A stretch of 64,000 nt of DNA from Roseibaca sp. Y0-43. Its GTDB lineage: Bacteria; Pseudomonadota; Alphaproteobacteria; Rhodobacterales; Rhodobacteraceae. Of the stretch, positions 37,863 through 48,010 are shown piece after piece; the stretch's first letter is position 1, and each line of letters opens with the position of its first letter. The stretch is taken from contig NZ_JAFMPR010000004.1 in assembly GCF_020667835.1 (NCBI RefSeq), positions 1-64,000 of the forward strand. The letters are read 5' to 3'. Under the pieces are notes generated by a model, which worked only from the letters and a program-made list of their open reading frames with translations, searched no databases and was not told where the DNA came from. A program made the translations under genes and the position numbers.

Positions 37863-39668
37863 GTGTCAGACACCCCCGTCCAAACCCGCAAGACCCAGTC
37901 GCGCAACGATCGTGTCGTTGCGCGCTGGCTGTGGGACGGGTTCATCCGCAAACGCCTGCATTTCATTGCGCTGGCCGTGCTGTTCATGGTCATAGAAGCG
38001 GCCATGATGGGCGCCTTCAGCTACCTTGTGCAGCCCATGTTCGACGATGTGCTGGTCGAGGGGGAACGCGCGCGGGTTGTGTTTGTGGCGCTTGCCATGG
38101 CGCTTGTCTTTTTCGGGCGCGCCTTGGCGCGGCTTGTGCACAAATCCATCATGGCATGGCAGGCCGAACGCGCCATGGCAGAGTTGCAAGGCGATTTGCT
38201 GGCGCATCTGTCGACCTTGGACCAAGCGTTTTTCAAGCTGCACGCGCCCGGTATCCTTATCGAGCGTGTGCGCGGCGACTCTATCGCCATGATCATGGTG
38301 TTCAACGGCCTGATTACCGGCGCGGGTCGCGACGGTGCGGCGGTGATCGTGCTGCTGGGTGTCGCGCTCTGGACCGATTGGCAATGGACCTTGGCCGCCA
38401 TCGCCGCGATCCCGGTCGTCGTCGTGCCGATCCTTGCGCTGCAACGCTTCATCCGCCGCCGCTCGCGCGAGGCGCGGCTGGCAGCGGCGGACAGCTCGAA
38501 CCGGCTGGACGAGGCGTTTCATGGCATCGCCACGATCCAGCTGACGGGCACCGAGCGCCAAGAGCTGGGCCGGTTTCGCCAGATCATGGAAACCTTTGCC
38601 CGCAAGGCCACCCGCGCTGCGGTCGGTCAGGCGTCGGTCAGCACGGTGATGGATTTCGCCGCGGCACTTGGCTTTGCGCTTGTGCTGATCGTGGGTGGCT
38701 TCCAGATCATTGAGGGCACGCGCACGGTCGGGCAGTTCATGTCCTTCTTCACCGCGCTGGGCCTGTTGTTCGACCCGATGCGCCGCCTCTCGGCACTGTC
38801 GGCGGAATGGCAGAATATCCTTGCTTCGCTGGAGCGCACGCATGGGCTGTTGCAGGTTGTGCCCAAGGTCGTCAGCCCGCCCATGCCAGCCGCAACGCCG
38901 CCCGCCCGCGATGCCGCGCGTGTCGAATTGCGCGATGTGTCCTTCGGCTATGATGACACGCCGGTGTTACGGGGGCTTTCGCTGGTGGCCGAAGCGGGCC
39001 AGACCACGGCCATCGTCGGGCCTTCCGGCGCGGGCAAAACCACCATCTTCACGCTGCTGACCCGTTTGGCCGATGTGCAGTCGGGGCAGGTGCTGATCGG
39101 CGATCAGGATGTGCGCGACTATGATCTGGCAGAGCTGCGCGCGCTGTTTTCCGTGGTCAGCCAGGACACGGCGCTGTTTGATGAGACCATCCGCGACAAC
39201 GTCACCCTTGGCGCGGGCGAGGTCAGCGAGGCCGCGCTGCAAGCCGCGCTGGACGATGCCCATGTGACCGATTTCCTGCCCAACCTGCCCGATGGGCTGG
39301 ACACGCTGGCAGGTCCGCGCGGATCATCCTTGTCGGGCGGGCAGCGTCAGCGCGTGGCGATTGCGCGGGCGCTGTTGCGCAACGCGCCGATCCTTCTGCT
39401 GGACGAGGCGACCAGCGCGCTCGACGCGAAATCCGAATTGCTAGTGCAAGATGCGCTGGACCGTCTGGCGCAGGGCCGCACCACGCTGGTAATCGCACAC
39501 AGGCTGTCGACGGTGAGGCGCGCCGACAAGATCGTGGTCATGGACCGGGGCCGCGTGGTCGAGCAGGGCACGCATGACGAATTGCTGGCGCAAGGCGGGG
39601 CTTATGCGCGGCTATATGCCATCCAGTTCGGCCAGGACGAACAGGAAGATCAGGCGAATTCGCCCTGA
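37863..39668 (+). CDS. ABC exporter (MsbA-like), fused permease and ATPase
   Basis: The 601-residue half-transporter has six membrane helices in residues 1 to about 320 and an ATPase domain with Walker A GPSGAGKTT near 385, signature LSGGQRQR near 490, Walker B LLLDEATSALD near 515 and IAHRLSTV. It resembles lipid A or multidrug exporters and acts as a homodimer in the inner membrane. The start is a GTG. No C39 peptidase or leader-binding domain is seen, so peptide export by this protein is not supported, even though it follows the curlin-like genes. Its 3' end overlaps imuB by 19 bases. Confidence 0.88.
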   Translation: MSDTPVQTRKTQSRNDRVVARWLWDGFIRKRLHFIALAVLFMVIEAAMMGAFSYLVQPMFDDVLVEGERARVVFVALAMALVFFGRALARLVHKSIMAWQAERAMAELQGDLLAHLSTLDQAFFKLHAPGILIERVRGDSIAMIMVFNGLITGAGRDGAAVIVLLGVALWTDWQWTLAAIAAIPVVVVPILALQRFIRRRSREARLAAADSSNRLDEAFHGIATIQLTGTERQELGRFRQIMETFARKATRAAVGQASVSTVMDFAAALGFALVLIVGGFQIIEGTRTVGQFMSFFTALGLLFDPMRRLSALSAEWQNILASLERTHGLLQVVPKVVSPPMPAATPPARDAARVELRDVSFGYDDTPVLRGLSLVAEAGQTTAIVGPSGAGKTTIFTLLTRLADVQSGQVLIGDQDVRDYDLAELRALFSVVSQDTALFDETIRDNVTLGAGEVSEAALQAALDDAHVTDFLPNLPDGLDTLAGPRGSSLSGGQRQRVAIARALLRNAPILLLDEATSALDAKSELLVQDALDRLAQGRTTLVIAHRLSTVRRADKIVVMDRGRVVEQGTHDELLAQGGAYARLYAIQFGQDEQEDQANSP

Positions 39669-41128
39669 ACACACCAGCCATCGCGCTGGGGCGTGTGAAA
39701 CAGCCACAGCCGTGCGCCCCGATCCGTCTGCACCCGCCAATAGTCGCGCATCCCCGAGCGCCAGTTCGGGTCATCCAGCCACCATTCGGGGGTCAGGCGC
39801 TCTGGCCCGCTGGCGGCCACCACCTGCCATGTCTGCCCCCGCCACTTGAACCGACGCGGCAATGCGCGCCCGCTGCCCGCGATGGGTTCGGGCGGGAACA
39901 TCACCAAGGGGCGCTGTGTGCGCGCGGGCGGCCAATCGGGGGCAGGGTCGCTATAGGCGGCGGCCGCAACGGTGAACGCCTTTTCCGGAATATGGCTATC
40001 GGCGGGCAACAGGCGCTGGACATGGTCAAACCCCAGCCGGTTGCCGAGCCGCGAGATCAGGTCGGCCAGATCGTCTTGCGCCTGTGCGCCGCCGGTCGTG
40101 ACCTGCTGCAAGGGCAGGGGGCTTGTGTCGGGCGCGCATAGCCGCATCGCGTCTATGCCAAAGCCCGCATCCACCCCATCCAGCGCGCGGTCGAATAGCG
40201 GTGCTATATCGCCCGCGTCGCGCATGGGCCGCGCCAGCCGGATTTCCAGCCGCACCGCTTGCCCATCGACACGCGACAGGTCCAGCACCAGCCGTCGCGC
40301 GCCCATTTCGGCCCGGTGCAAATGCTGGCACAGCCGCTCCAGCAAACGCGTAAGGGCCGCTTGCAGGTCGCCCAGCAGGCCGATCGGGTCAGGCAGCGAC
40401 AGGCGCACCGCCATCACGGGCGGCGCGGGCGGGGGGGCTACGGGTTCGGGCAGGTCGCCCATGGCCTGATCCAGCCGTTGCAGCAACGTGGCCCCGAAGC
40501 GCCGTGCCAAGGGCGCGCGCGGCATCTGCGCCAGGTCGCGCACCCGGCGCAGGCCCAGCCGTTCCAGTGCGGCCAGCATCTTCGCATCCAGCCGCAGCGC
40601 CGCCAAGGGCAGCGGGCCAAGGGCCGCGCGGGTGCTGCCCGGCGCGATAATCCCACCGCCCGCCACATGCGCCATGGCCCAGGCCGCGCCGCGCGTATCG
40701 GCCAGACCCGCGCGCGCGGTAAAGCCCATGCGCGCCAACCGCGCCAGCAGGTCGTCGCGCAGCGCCGCTTCCCCGCCCATCAGATGCGCGGCACCCGTGA
40801 TGTCCAGCGCCAGCCCGTCCGCGCCATCGCACGCGGCCCATGGGCAGTAGCGCAGCGCCCAGCGGCGTAAAGACTCCAGCGTCTGCGCGGTGCGGTGCGG
40901 GTCGGCGGGCCGGGTCAGCAGATCGGGGCAAATGGCGCGCGCATCCGCCAGCCCCATGCCCCGCGAAAGCCCCAACCCTTCGGCCTGCGCGTTCAGGCAG
41001 ACCAGCCGCTCCGCGCCGCGCTGCCGCTCGATCATGGCAAAGGGCGCGTCCAGCCCCAACCGGCGCAGGGCCAGTTCCGATTGCAGGCGGGGCAGCCAGA
41101 TCACGATGATACGGCGTTGGGCGGGCAT
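39650..41128 (-). CDS. imuB: ImuB, inactive Y-family polymerase homologue of SOS mutagenesis
   Basis: The 492-residue protein has a Y-family polymerase fold, but the catalytic acids are missing: the first motif reads [13 protein letters not shown] instead of the usual Asp-containing one, and the second reads [16 protein letters not shown]. This is typical of ImuB, which links the beta clamp to DnaE2 and ImuA in damage-induced mutagenesis. The C-terminal region carries the conserved RFKWRGQTW and DYWRVQ segments. A perfect LexA box lies 14 bases before the start. Neither imuA nor dnaE2 is adjacent, contrary to the usual operon. Confidence 0.9.
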   Translation of the reverse strand: MPAQRRIIVIWLPRLQSELALRRLGLDAPFAMIERQRGAERLVCLNAQAEGLGLSRGMGLADARAICPDLLTRPADPHRTAQTLESLRRWALRYCPWAACDGADGLALDITGAAHLMGGEAALRDDLLARLARMGFTARAGLADTRGAAWAMAHVAGGGIIAPGSTRAALGPLPLAALRLDAKMLAALERLGLRRVRDLAQMPRAPLARRFGATLLQRLDQAMGDLPEPVAPPPAPPVMAVRLSLPDPIGLLGDLQAALTRLLERLCQHLHRAEMGARRLVLDLSRVDGQAVRLEIRLARPMRDAGDIAPLFDRALDGVDAGFGIDAMRLCAPDTSPLPLQQVTTGGAQAQDDLADLISRLGNRLGFDHVQRLLPADSHIPEKAFTVAAAAYSDPAPDWPPARTQRPLVMFPPEPIAGSGRALPRRFKWRGQTWQVVAASGPERLTPEWWLDDPNWRSGMRDYWRVQTDRGARLWLFHTPQRDGWCVQGEFA

Positions 41129-41141
41129 GGCGATTCCAGAT

Positions 41142-41156
41142 GTTCCGCATTTGTTC
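41142..41156. promoter_or_regulatory. LexA (SOS) box of imuB
   Basis: GTTC-N7-GTTC is the operator recognised by alphaproteobacterial LexA. Here GTTC at 41142-41145 and 41153-41156 are separated by exactly 7 bases. The site is 14 bases from the imuB start and 92 from the accA start, so it most likely controls imuB. Confidence 0.82.
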
Positions 41157-41247
41157 TATCGCATTCCCGCGTTCCGGTCGAGCGTCAGGTGCATTGCAAA
41201 TCGCGCCCCGATGCCGCATATCCCAACAAACTGCGTTGGAGTGGGTG

Positions 41248-42207
41248 ATGAACTACCTCGAATTCGAAAAGCCCTTGGCCGAGATCGAAGGCAAGGCCGC
41301 AGAATTGCGCGCCATGGCCGAAGCCAACCCCGATGTGCAGATCGAGAAAGAGGCCGCCGCCCTTGATGCCAAGGCGCAGAAGATGCTGGTGGACATGTAT
41401 AAATCCCTGTCGCCCTGGCGCAAATGCCAGGTCGCGCGCCACCCGGACCGGCCCCATTGCAAGCGCTATATCGACACGCTGTTCGACGAATTCACGCCGC
41501 TGGCCGGCGACCGGGGCTTTGCCGAGGACGAGGCCATCATCGGCGGGCTGGCGCGGTTGAACGATCGCCCGGTCATGGTTATCGGGCAGGAAAAGGGGCA
41601 TGACACGCAAAGCCGCATCCGCCGCAATTTCGGCATGGCGCGCCCCGAAGGCTACCGCAAGGCGATCCGGCTGATGGACATGGCCGACCGCTTCGGCCTG
41701 CCCGTGGTGGCGCTGGTCGATACGCCCGGCGCTTACCCCGGCAAGGGCGCGGAAGAGCGCGGGCAAGCCGAGGCCATCGCGCGCTGCACCCAGAAATGCC
41801 TGTCGCTGGGCGTGCCGATGGTATCGGTCATCATCGGCGAAGGCGGATCGGGCGGTGCCGTGGCACTGGCCACCGCGAACCGTATCGCGATGCTGGAGCA
41901 TTCGGTTTACTCGGTCATCAGCCCCGAGGGCTGCGCGTCGATCCTGTGGAAAGACGCCGAGAAAATGCGCGAAGCCGCCGAGGCGCTGCGCCTGACCGCG
42001 CAAGACCTGCTGAAACTGGCCGTGATAGACAGGGTCATTCCCGAGCCGATGGGCGGCGCGCAGCGTGATCCCGACACAACCGTGCGCGCCGTGGGCAGCG
42101 CCATTGCGGCCATGCTGGCCGAGATGGATGGCAAAAGCCCCGACAAGCTGCGCCGCGACCGCCGCCGCAAGTTTCTGGATATGGGCAGCAAGGGGCTGGC
42201 GGCTTAA
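41248..42207 (+). CDS. accA: Acetyl-CoA carboxylase carboxyltransferase subunit alpha
   Basis: The 319-residue protein joins with AccD to transfer carboxyl from biotin to acetyl-CoA, the committed step of fatty-acid synthesis. Family motifs are [14 protein letters not shown] at the N terminus, [23 protein letters not shown] near 121 and [20 protein letters not shown] near 155, with the oxyanion-hole GEGGSGGA near 194. GGAG precedes the ATG at 41248. It overlaps the convergent rmuC by 4 bases. Confidence 0.95.
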   Translation: MNYLEFEKPLAEIEGKAAELRAMAEANPDVQIEKEAAALDAKAQKMLVDMYKSLSPWRKCQVARHPDRPHCKRYIDTLFDEFTPLAGDRGFAEDEAIIGGLARLNDRPVMVIGQEKGHDTQSRIRRNFGMARPEGYRKAIRLMDMADRFGLPVVALVDTPGAYPGKGAEERGQAEAIARCTQKCLSLGVPMVSVIIGEGGSGGAVALATANRIAMLEHSVYSVISPEGCASILWKDAEKMREAAEALRLTAQDLLKLAVIDRVIPEPMGGAQRDPDTTVRAVGSAIAAMLAEMDGKSPDKLRRDRRRKFLDMGSKGLAA

Positions 42208-43763
42208 CCGTCGCCCATTTCGCTGTCATCGGTATGGCCCAGCAGGTGTTCGGGCATCACCTTGCGGCTGCGCGCGCCCAACTGGCGCAATTCATCTGCC
42301 TGCCGCAACACATTGCCTGCCCCGGTAGACATGCGCTTCATCGCCTCTGCCTGACTGTCGCTTGCCCGTTGCAGATGCTTGCCGATATCGTCGATGCTTT
42401 CCACCACCGACACGAACTTGTCATGCAGCTTGCCCGCTCGGTCCACGATCACCTCGACATTCTTGTTGCGTGTGTCGATGGTCCAGAGGTGATCGACGAT
42501 CTTCAGGATCGGCATCAGCGTGCTGGGCGTCAGGATATGGATCCGCTTTTCGGCTGCTTCCAGCACCAGATCGGGCGCGCGTGACAGGGCGGCGGTCAAG
42601 GCGCCCTCGATCGGCAGGAACATCAGGACGGAATCGATATTGTCGAAGCCCAACTGGTCGTAAGACTTGCGCGAAAGCGTTGCCATATGCGCGCGCACGG
42701 CGGCGACATGGCGTTTGAGTGCCTCTTCCTCTGCGACCGGGTCATCGGCGGCCATCATCATGTCCTGATAGGCCACCAGCGTGACCTTGGAATCGATCAC
42801 CACGTCACGCGCGCCGGGCAGATGCACGACAATATCGGGCACAAGGCGCTGGCCATCCTCGTTGATCTTGGTGGCCTGCTTGGTGAAATGCGTGCCCTCG
42901 ACAAGGCCCGCGGATTCGAGCACACGCTCCAGGATCGTCTCGCCCCAATTGCCTTGGCGTTTGCGGTCGCCGCGCAGGGCCAGCGTCAGGCTGTGGGCCT
43001 CTTCCGACAATTCCTTGGCTTTCGCCTGCATCAGTTGAATCTGCTGCCCAAGGCTTTGGCGTTCGCGCTCGGCCTTTTCAGTCATGTCCTTCAGGCCGGA
43101 TTTCAGGAAACCCAATTCCTGCTTGAAGGGCGAAAGCAGCTTTTCCAGCTCGTCCTTCTGCGCCTGTGTCGTCGCCCGGCCTTGGTTTTGCAAAATCTCG
43201 GACGAGATGGCCTTGAACTGGTTGACGAATTGCGCGCGGTTCTGCTCGATCTCGGCGCTCAGCTCGGCATGTTTGCGGCGTTGGGTGTCCAGCGTTTCCT
43301 CCAGCACCCGCTTGTCGGTCGTCAGCGCCGCATTGGTATCGCGCAGGGCTGTGATCTGCTCTTGCGCGCGGGCAAGATCCGCTTCCAGCCGAGTGATCTG
43401 GTCCTTGAAGCTGCTCTCGGCGCGTTCCAGCGCCGTGGCGTGGCGGTGCTTCGCGGCTTCAAGCTGGTCGCTGATATTGTCGCATTGCGTGCCAAGCCGC
43501 GCGGTCGTGATCTGCTCTGCCGACAGTGCCGCGCGCAGGCTGTCGCGTTCCCCTGTCGCTTGCGCCAGCGCGCCTTGCAGATGCGTGACTTCGGTCTTGG
43601 CGCGGGCCAGATCGGCAGCCAGTTGCGGGTCGATCACGGGCTTGGGCGGCTTGCGAAAGACAAGGAACAAGATGGCCAGCACCGCCAAGGCCAGCAGGAT
43701 CAGGATCACCTGCTCGGAATTGGCGAGGATGTCTTGCCAAAGCTGTTCCAGACTGGCTTGCAC
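42204..43763 (-). CDS. rmuC: DNA recombination protein RmuC
   Basis: The 519-residue protein has one N-terminal membrane helix (about 18-37), a long coiled coil (about 45-235) and the RmuC nuclease-like domain (about 255-460) with [17 protein letters not shown] and [18 protein letters not shown]. RmuC limits rearrangements at inverted repeats and may cut DNA at recombination structures. It is convergent with accA and followed upstream by a tRNA on the opposite strand. Confidence 0.93.
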   Translation of the reverse strand: MQASLEQLWQDILANSEQVILILLALAVLAILFLVFRKPPKPVIDPQLAADLARAKTEVTHLQGALAQATGERDSLRAALSAEQITTARLGTQCDNISDQLEAAKHRHATALERAESSFKDQITRLEADLARAQEQITALRDTNAALTTDKRVLEETLDTQRRKHAELSAEIEQNRAQFVNQFKAISSEILQNQGRATTQAQKDELEKLLSPFKQELGFLKSGLKDMTEKAERERQSLGQQIQLMQAKAKELSEEAHSLTLALRGDRKRQGNWGETILERVLESAGLVEGTHFTKQATKINEDGQRLVPDIVVHLPGARDVVIDSKVTLVAYQDMMMAADDPVAEEEALKRHVAAVRAHMATLSRKSYDQLGFDNIDSVLMFLPIEGALTAALSRAPDLVLEAAEKRIHILTPSTLMPILKIVDHLWTIDTRNKNVEVIVDRAGKLHDKFVSVVESIDDIGKHLQRASDSQAEAMKRMSTGAGNVLRQADELRQLGARSRKVMPEHLLGHTDDSEMGDG

Positions 43764-43888
43764 GCGTGCACCTTTCGGATTGGGCTGTCGCCCCGACCTC
43801 GCCCGTCCGGCGGGCGAAAGTCAAGGCGCAGGACGCACCAGAATCGTCTTGTGGCAGGGCGGCGAATAGTGTTATTCGGCAGCCCAGA

Positions 43889-43962
43889 GCGGGTATGGTG
43901 TAGTGGTAGCGCGCCGGCTTCCCAAGCCTGAAGTGCGGGTTCGATTCCCGCTACCCGCTCCA
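43889..43962 (+). tRNA. tRNA-Gly (anticodon CCC)
   Basis: The 7-bp acceptor stem GCGGGTA/TACCCGC, the D arm (GTGTAGTGGTAG), the anticodon loop TTCCCAA and the T arm GCGGG-TTCGATT-CCCGC are all present, and the terminal CCA is encoded. The anticodon stem CCGGC/GCCTG contains one C-T mismatch as read here. It decodes GGG codons. Confidence 0.95.
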
Positions 43963-44040
43963 GCAATTCCGAAAATCTTGTCTTTCTGTGGCCGGGCATT
44001 TGCGGCATCTTCACCTGTGCAGGCAATAGGTGAGCGTGAC

Positions 44041-45129
44041 GTGGCAAGGCTTTCACAGGCGGAACAGGGGTTTCTGGAGGACATCCTGTCCATGTCGCGC
44101 GCGCGCCCCGGACCGATGGGGCAGGGCAGTTTCGCACAAGGCTCTGTCCTGTTCCAAAGCGCGGATTTCGACGGCGGCACGACCCGCGACCGCACCGGCG
44201 GCGTTGGGGCGTTTCGGCGCGACGCGGGCCAATGGGTGCAAACCGCAGAGGCGCATAAACCCTTGCGAAACCTTGGAACCTTGCAGGCGCTGCAAACCAT
44301 GGGGGCGCAGGGCGTCGTGCATATGGACCTGCAAGACGCGCGCATTCTGGGCACGCCGCAGCGCCCCGTGCCCGCGCCGCTTCTGTGCTATTGCCGCCTG
44401 CCGCAGGCGCAGAATGTCGCGCTTTGGCCCTTGCCGCGCTACCACGACTTTGGCACCCAACGCTTCCTTGGCAAAACGCCGCCCGATCACATTGCGTTTG
44501 AGGACAAGCAGGATGCGGTTGTCTGGCGCGGTGCCTTGTCGGGGAAAACCCGGCCTACGGGCGGGGGCGGGAAGAACTGCATGGTCCTGATCTCCACGCT
44601 GGAAGCGGCCAAGAGCGCCGAGGAAGCGCCCCCGATCATCGCGGAGCTACGCCTGAACCCGCGTTTCGGGGTGGTGTTCGATCGCACCGGCCAGCCCGGT
44701 TTCGACCTGGGCCTGACCTGCGACGAGCGGTTGACCGCGATCCTGACCCGCCACGGCCTGGGCCATATCGCGGCCCCGTGGAAGCCCATGTCCTATCAGC
44801 GTCAGTTTCGCTACATCCTCAGCATACGCGGGAATGACACGGGGTCGAACTTCATCCCGGCGCTGGACAGCAATTCGGTGGTCCTGCGCGAAGAGGACGG
44901 GTGGGAGTTGTTCTATTCCGCCGCTATCCGCCCGTGGGAGCATTACATCCCGCTCGCACCCTTGCTAACGGATCTGGACGAAAAGCTGGATTGGGCGCGC
45001 GCTAACCCTGCCGAATGCAAGGCCATCGCCGCCCGCGCGAAAGCGCTTTGCGCTTTGCTGGGCGATGCGCGGTTGCGCGACCTGCATCTGCGCGCCGTCT
45101 ATGACGATTACCGCGCCTTGGCAGGGTAG
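44041..45129 (+). CDS. Family 90 glycosyltransferase (CAP10/LpsA-like)
   Basis: The protein of about 362 residues has the GT90 core in its C-terminal half: RYILSIRGNDTGSNFIPALDSNSVVLREEDGWELFYSAAIRPWEHYIPL in positions about 260-310. These enzymes transfer xylose or glucose; bacterial members often modify lipopolysaccharide or capsule. The GTG at 44041 has AGGTGA just upstream; a longer frame from 43903 would run through the tRNA and is rejected. It has no glycan-synthesis neighbours except the GT4 gene 6 kb away. The acceptor is unknown. Confidence 0.85.
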   Translation: MARLSQAEQGFLEDILSMSRARPGPMGQGSFAQGSVLFQSADFDGGTTRDRTGGVGAFRRDAGQWVQTAEAHKPLRNLGTLQALQTMGAQGVVHMDLQDARILGTPQRPVPAPLLCYCRLPQAQNVALWPLPRYHDFGTQRFLGKTPPDHIAFEDKQDAVVWRGALSGKTRPTGGGGKNCMVLISTLEAAKSAEEAPPIIAELRLNPRFGVVFDRTGQPGFDLGLTCDERLTAILTRHGLGHIAAPWKPMSYQRQFRYILSIRGNDTGSNFIPALDSNSVVLREEDGWELFYSAAIRPWEHYIPLAPLLTDLDEKLDWARANPAECKAIAARAKALCALLGDARLRDLHLRAVYDDYRALAG

Positions 45130-45136
45130 ATATATG

Positions 45137-45164
45137 GGGGCAGGGTAGCGACACGGGCTGCCCC
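45137..45164 (+). terminator. Hairpin after the GT90 gene
   Basis: GGGGCAG (45137-45143) and CTGCCCC (45158-45164) form a 7-bp GC stem 7 bases after the stop. No uridine run follows. Confidence 0.5.
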
Positions 45165-45338
45165 GCCGCCACAGAGATAGGCCGCTGACGCTGCGGAAAG
45201 AGGCTTTTGGTTGCAAAAGCGACAAACCCCCCTCGACTTGCGGCACCAGTGCTGGCAACCTGTGGCAATTCCGCGCGGCCTGTCGGGCCGTGCAGGGACC
45301 GAAAAAAAACGACCAATAAACGACATGGGAGATACGAC

Positions 45339-46940
45339 ATGACTGCCATTTCCTTCCGCGGAGGGCTTGCCGGCGCGTTGCGTTTGGCCTCTGTTTCGGC
45401 GCTTGCGCTGAGCTTGGGGGCCGCTGCTGTCAGCGCCGAAACCATCCGCTGGGCGCGCGTCGGCGACTCGCTGACGCTGGACCCGCACAGCCAGAACGAA
45501 GGCCCGACGCACACGCTGGCGCATCACATTTATGAAACGCTGGTGGGCCGCGCGACCGATGGCTCTCTGACGCCGCGTCTGGCGACCGAATGGGGCATTC
45601 ACCCCGATGACAACACGGTCTGGGTGTTCACCCTGCGCGACGGCGTGACCTTCCATGACGGCACGCCTCTGATCGCCGATGACGTGGTCTTTTCGCTGAA
45701 CCGCGCGCGGGGCGAGACGTCGGACATGAAAGGCCTGCATGCCGGTGTGGTCGAAGTGACCGCGCCCGATGCGATGACCGTGCATATCAAGATGGAAGGT
45801 CCGGCACCGCTTTATGTGCAGAACCTGACCAACACCTTCATCATGTCCAAGGCCTGGGCCGAAGCGAATGGCGCGGTCGAGGCGCAGGATTTCGCGGCGG
45901 GTGAGGAAAGCTATGCCGTGCGCAACGCCAATGGCACCGGCCCCTACATGCTGGTCGAGCGTGAGCCGGAAGTGCGTACCGTGCTGCAAGCGTTCGAGGG
46001 CCATTGGGACGAAGCGCCCCAAGTGACCGAGATCATCTACACCCCCATCGCCGAAGCCGCGACCCGTGTTGCCGCGCTCTTGTCGGGCGAAGTGGACATC
46101 GTGCAGGACGTGCCGGTGCAAGACATCCAGCGGCTGGAGCAGACGGACGGCATCAAGGTCGAATTCGGCCCGGAAAACCGCGTCATCTTCTTTGCCTATG
46201 ACATGGGGTCCGAAGACCTGCTGACCGCAAGCGTCGAGGGCAACCCCTTCGCCAACCCGCTGGTGCGCGAGGCGATGCATCTGGCCGTGGACCGCGACGC
46301 GATCCGTCAGGTCGTGATGCGCGGCCAGTCGCTGCCCACGGGCGTGGCCATGCCGCCCTTCGTGAACGGCTGGACCGAAGAGCTGGATGCCTATCCCGCG
46401 CCCGATCTGGAACGCGCGCAGGCGCTGATGGCCGAAGCGGGCTATGCCGATGGTTTCTCGGTCGATCTGCACACGCCGAATGACCGCTACCTGAACGACG
46501 AGGCGATCAGCCAGGCGCTGGTGGGTATGCTGGCCCGGATCGGGATCAACGCGAACCTTGTGTCGCAGACCCGCTCCATGCATTTCCCGCTGATCCAGAA
46601 CCGCGAGACGGATTTCTACCTGCTGGGTTGGGGCGTGCCGACCTTCGACAGCCAGTATGTGTTCGACTTCCTTGTGCACAGCACCGAAGACGCACGCGGC
46701 GGCTGGAACGGCTCGCGCTATTCCAACCCCGAGGTGGATGCGCTGGTCAAGGCCATGGCGACAGAAACCGATCTGGACGCGCGCGACGCGATGATCGCGC
46801 AGGTCTGGGAACAGGTGCAGGCGGATCGCGTCTTCCTGCCGATCCACAACCAGACGCTGGCCTATGCCATGCGCGAGGGGATCAACCTGCCGGTGCACCC
46901 GGAAAACCAGCCGTCCATGGCAGATGTCACCTTTGACTGA
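45339..46940 (+). CDS. ABC transporter substrate-binding protein, Dpp/Opp family
   Basis: The 533-residue family 5 binding protein has a signal peptide (cleavage after AAVSA) and the typical elements TLDPHSQNEGPTHTLAHHIYETLV, FTLRDGVTFHDGTPLIADDVVFSL and the later PLVREAMHLAVDRDAI. It captures a peptide or related nitrogen compound in the periplasm. GGGAG lies 8 bases before the ATG at 45339. It leads a full operon with two permeases and two ATPases, and a GC hairpin separates it from the first permease. Confidence 0.9.
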   Translation: MTAISFRGGLAGALRLASVSALALSLGAAAVSAETIRWARVGDSLTLDPHSQNEGPTHTLAHHIYETLVGRATDGSLTPRLATEWGIHPDDNTVWVFTLRDGVTFHDGTPLIADDVVFSLNRARGETSDMKGLHAGVVEVTAPDAMTVHIKMEGPAPLYVQNLTNTFIMSKAWAEANGAVEAQDFAAGEESYAVRNANGTGPYMLVEREPEVRTVLQAFEGHWDEAPQVTEIIYTPIAEAATRVAALLSGEVDIVQDVPVQDIQRLEQTDGIKVEFGPENRVIFFAYDMGSEDLLTASVEGNPFANPLVREAMHLAVDRDAIRQVVMRGQSLPTGVAMPPFVNGWTEELDAYPAPDLERAQALMAEAGYADGFSVDLHTPNDRYLNDEAISQALVGMLARIGINANLVSQTRSMHFPLIQNRETDFYLLGWGVPTFDSQYVFDFLVHSTEDARGGWNGSRYSNPEVDALVKAMATETDLDARDAMIAQVWEQVQADRVFLPIHNQTLAYAMREGINLPVHPENQPSMADVTFD

Positions 46941-46956
46941 TCGCTAGACGACACAG

Positions 46957-46990
46957 ACGCGCGCGAGGCCGTAACGCCCCGCGCGCGTTT
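46957..46990 (+). terminator. Attenuator hairpin between binding protein and permease
   Basis: ACGCGCGCG (46957-46965) pairs with CGCGCGCGT (46980-46988) in a 9-bp stem followed by TT. Its position fits partial termination or mRNA protection, giving more binding protein than membrane parts. Confidence 0.6.
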
Positions 46991-47016
46991 CCATTTTTCG
47001 GTGCAGGGAACACATC

Positions 47017-48003
47017 ATGCTGGCCTTTGTCCTTCGCAGGGTGGCGCAATCGCTGGTCGTCATGCTGGTCGTGGCGCTGGTGTCATTCGCGCTGTTTCGC
47101 TATGTGGGCGACCCGATTTCGACCATGATGGGGCAGGAAGCCACCATCGCCGACCGCGAAGCCTTGCGCGAACGGTTGGGCCTGAACGACCCGTTCGTGG
47201 TGCAGTTCTTCAACTTCGTCACCCGCGCCGCGCAGGGCGATTTCGGCATTTCCTACCGCCTGCAACAGCCGGTGATGGAGCTGATCCTGTCACGCTTGCC
47301 CGCCACGCTGGAGCTTGCGCTGGTGTCGGGCCTGCTGGCCTTTGTGTTTGGCGTGGGCTTTGGCGTCTATACCGCGCTGAACCGCCGGGGGTGGCTGTCG
47401 ACCACCATCATGAGCGTGTCGCTGATCGGTGTGTCATTGCCGACATTCCTGATCGGGGTGTTGCTGATCTGGCTGTTCGCGGTGGAACTGCAATGGCTGC
47501 CCAGTTTCGGGCGCGGCGATGTGGTGGCGCTGGGTGATTGGTGGACGACAGGCTTTCTGACGGATTCGGGTCGCGCGTCGCTTATCCTGCCCGCGATCAC
47601 GCTGGGTCTGTACCAGATGACGCTCATCATGCGACTTGTCCGGGCCGAGATGCTGGAAGTGCTACGCACCGATTACATCAAATTCGCCCGCGCGCGCGGG
47701 CTGTCGAACCGCGCCATCCATTTCGGCCACGCGCTGAAGAACACGATGGTGCCGGTGATTACCATCACCGGGCTTCAGCTTGGCGCGATCATCGCCTTCG
47801 CCATCATCACCGAAACCGTGTTTCAATGGCCGGGTGTGGGGGCGCTGTTCATCAACTCGGTCCGCTTTGTCGATGTGCCGGTCATGGCCGCTTACCTGAT
47901 GCTGATCGCCGTCATCTTCGTGGTGATCAACCTGATCGTGGACCTTTTGTATTACGCCGTTGACCCGCGCTTGCGCGTAGAGCGCGCGGGCGGCGGGCAT
48001 TGA
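47017..48003 (+). CDS. ABC transporter permease, DppB-like
   Basis: The 328-residue permease has six membrane helices, the first at the very N terminus (MLAFVLRRVAQSLVVMLVV), and the EAA loop in VRAEMLEVLRTDYIKFARARGLSNRAIHFGHALKN near 215-245. It pairs with the DppC-like permease encoded 7 bases downstream to form the inner-membrane channel. A G-rich site (CAGGGAAC) precedes the ATG. Confidence 0.92.
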   Translation: MLAFVLRRVAQSLVVMLVVALVSFALFRYVGDPISTMMGQEATIADREALRERLGLNDPFVVQFFNFVTRAAQGDFGISYRLQQPVMELILSRLPATLELALVSGLLAFVFGVGFGVYTALNRRGWLSTTIMSVSLIGVSLPTFLIGVLLIWLFAVELQWLPSFGRGDVVALGDWWTTGFLTDSGRASLILPAITLGLYQMTLIMRLVRAEMLEVLRTDYIKFARARGLSNRAIHFGHALKNTMVPVITITGLQLGAIIAFAIITETVFQWPGVGALFINSVRFVDVPVMAAYLMLIAVIFVVINLIVDLLYYAVDPRLRVERAGGGH

Positions 48004-48010
48004 GGGGGGC

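Noticed and set aside
43889-43962. tRNA-Gly as an integration site with a direct repeat of its 3' end
   Set aside because: I found no second copy of the tRNA 3' end in the window and no integrase.
43903-44040. Start of the GT90 gene inside the tRNA
   Set aside because: The tRNA is complete and must be transcribed; the GTG at 44041 has a better ribosome-binding site.
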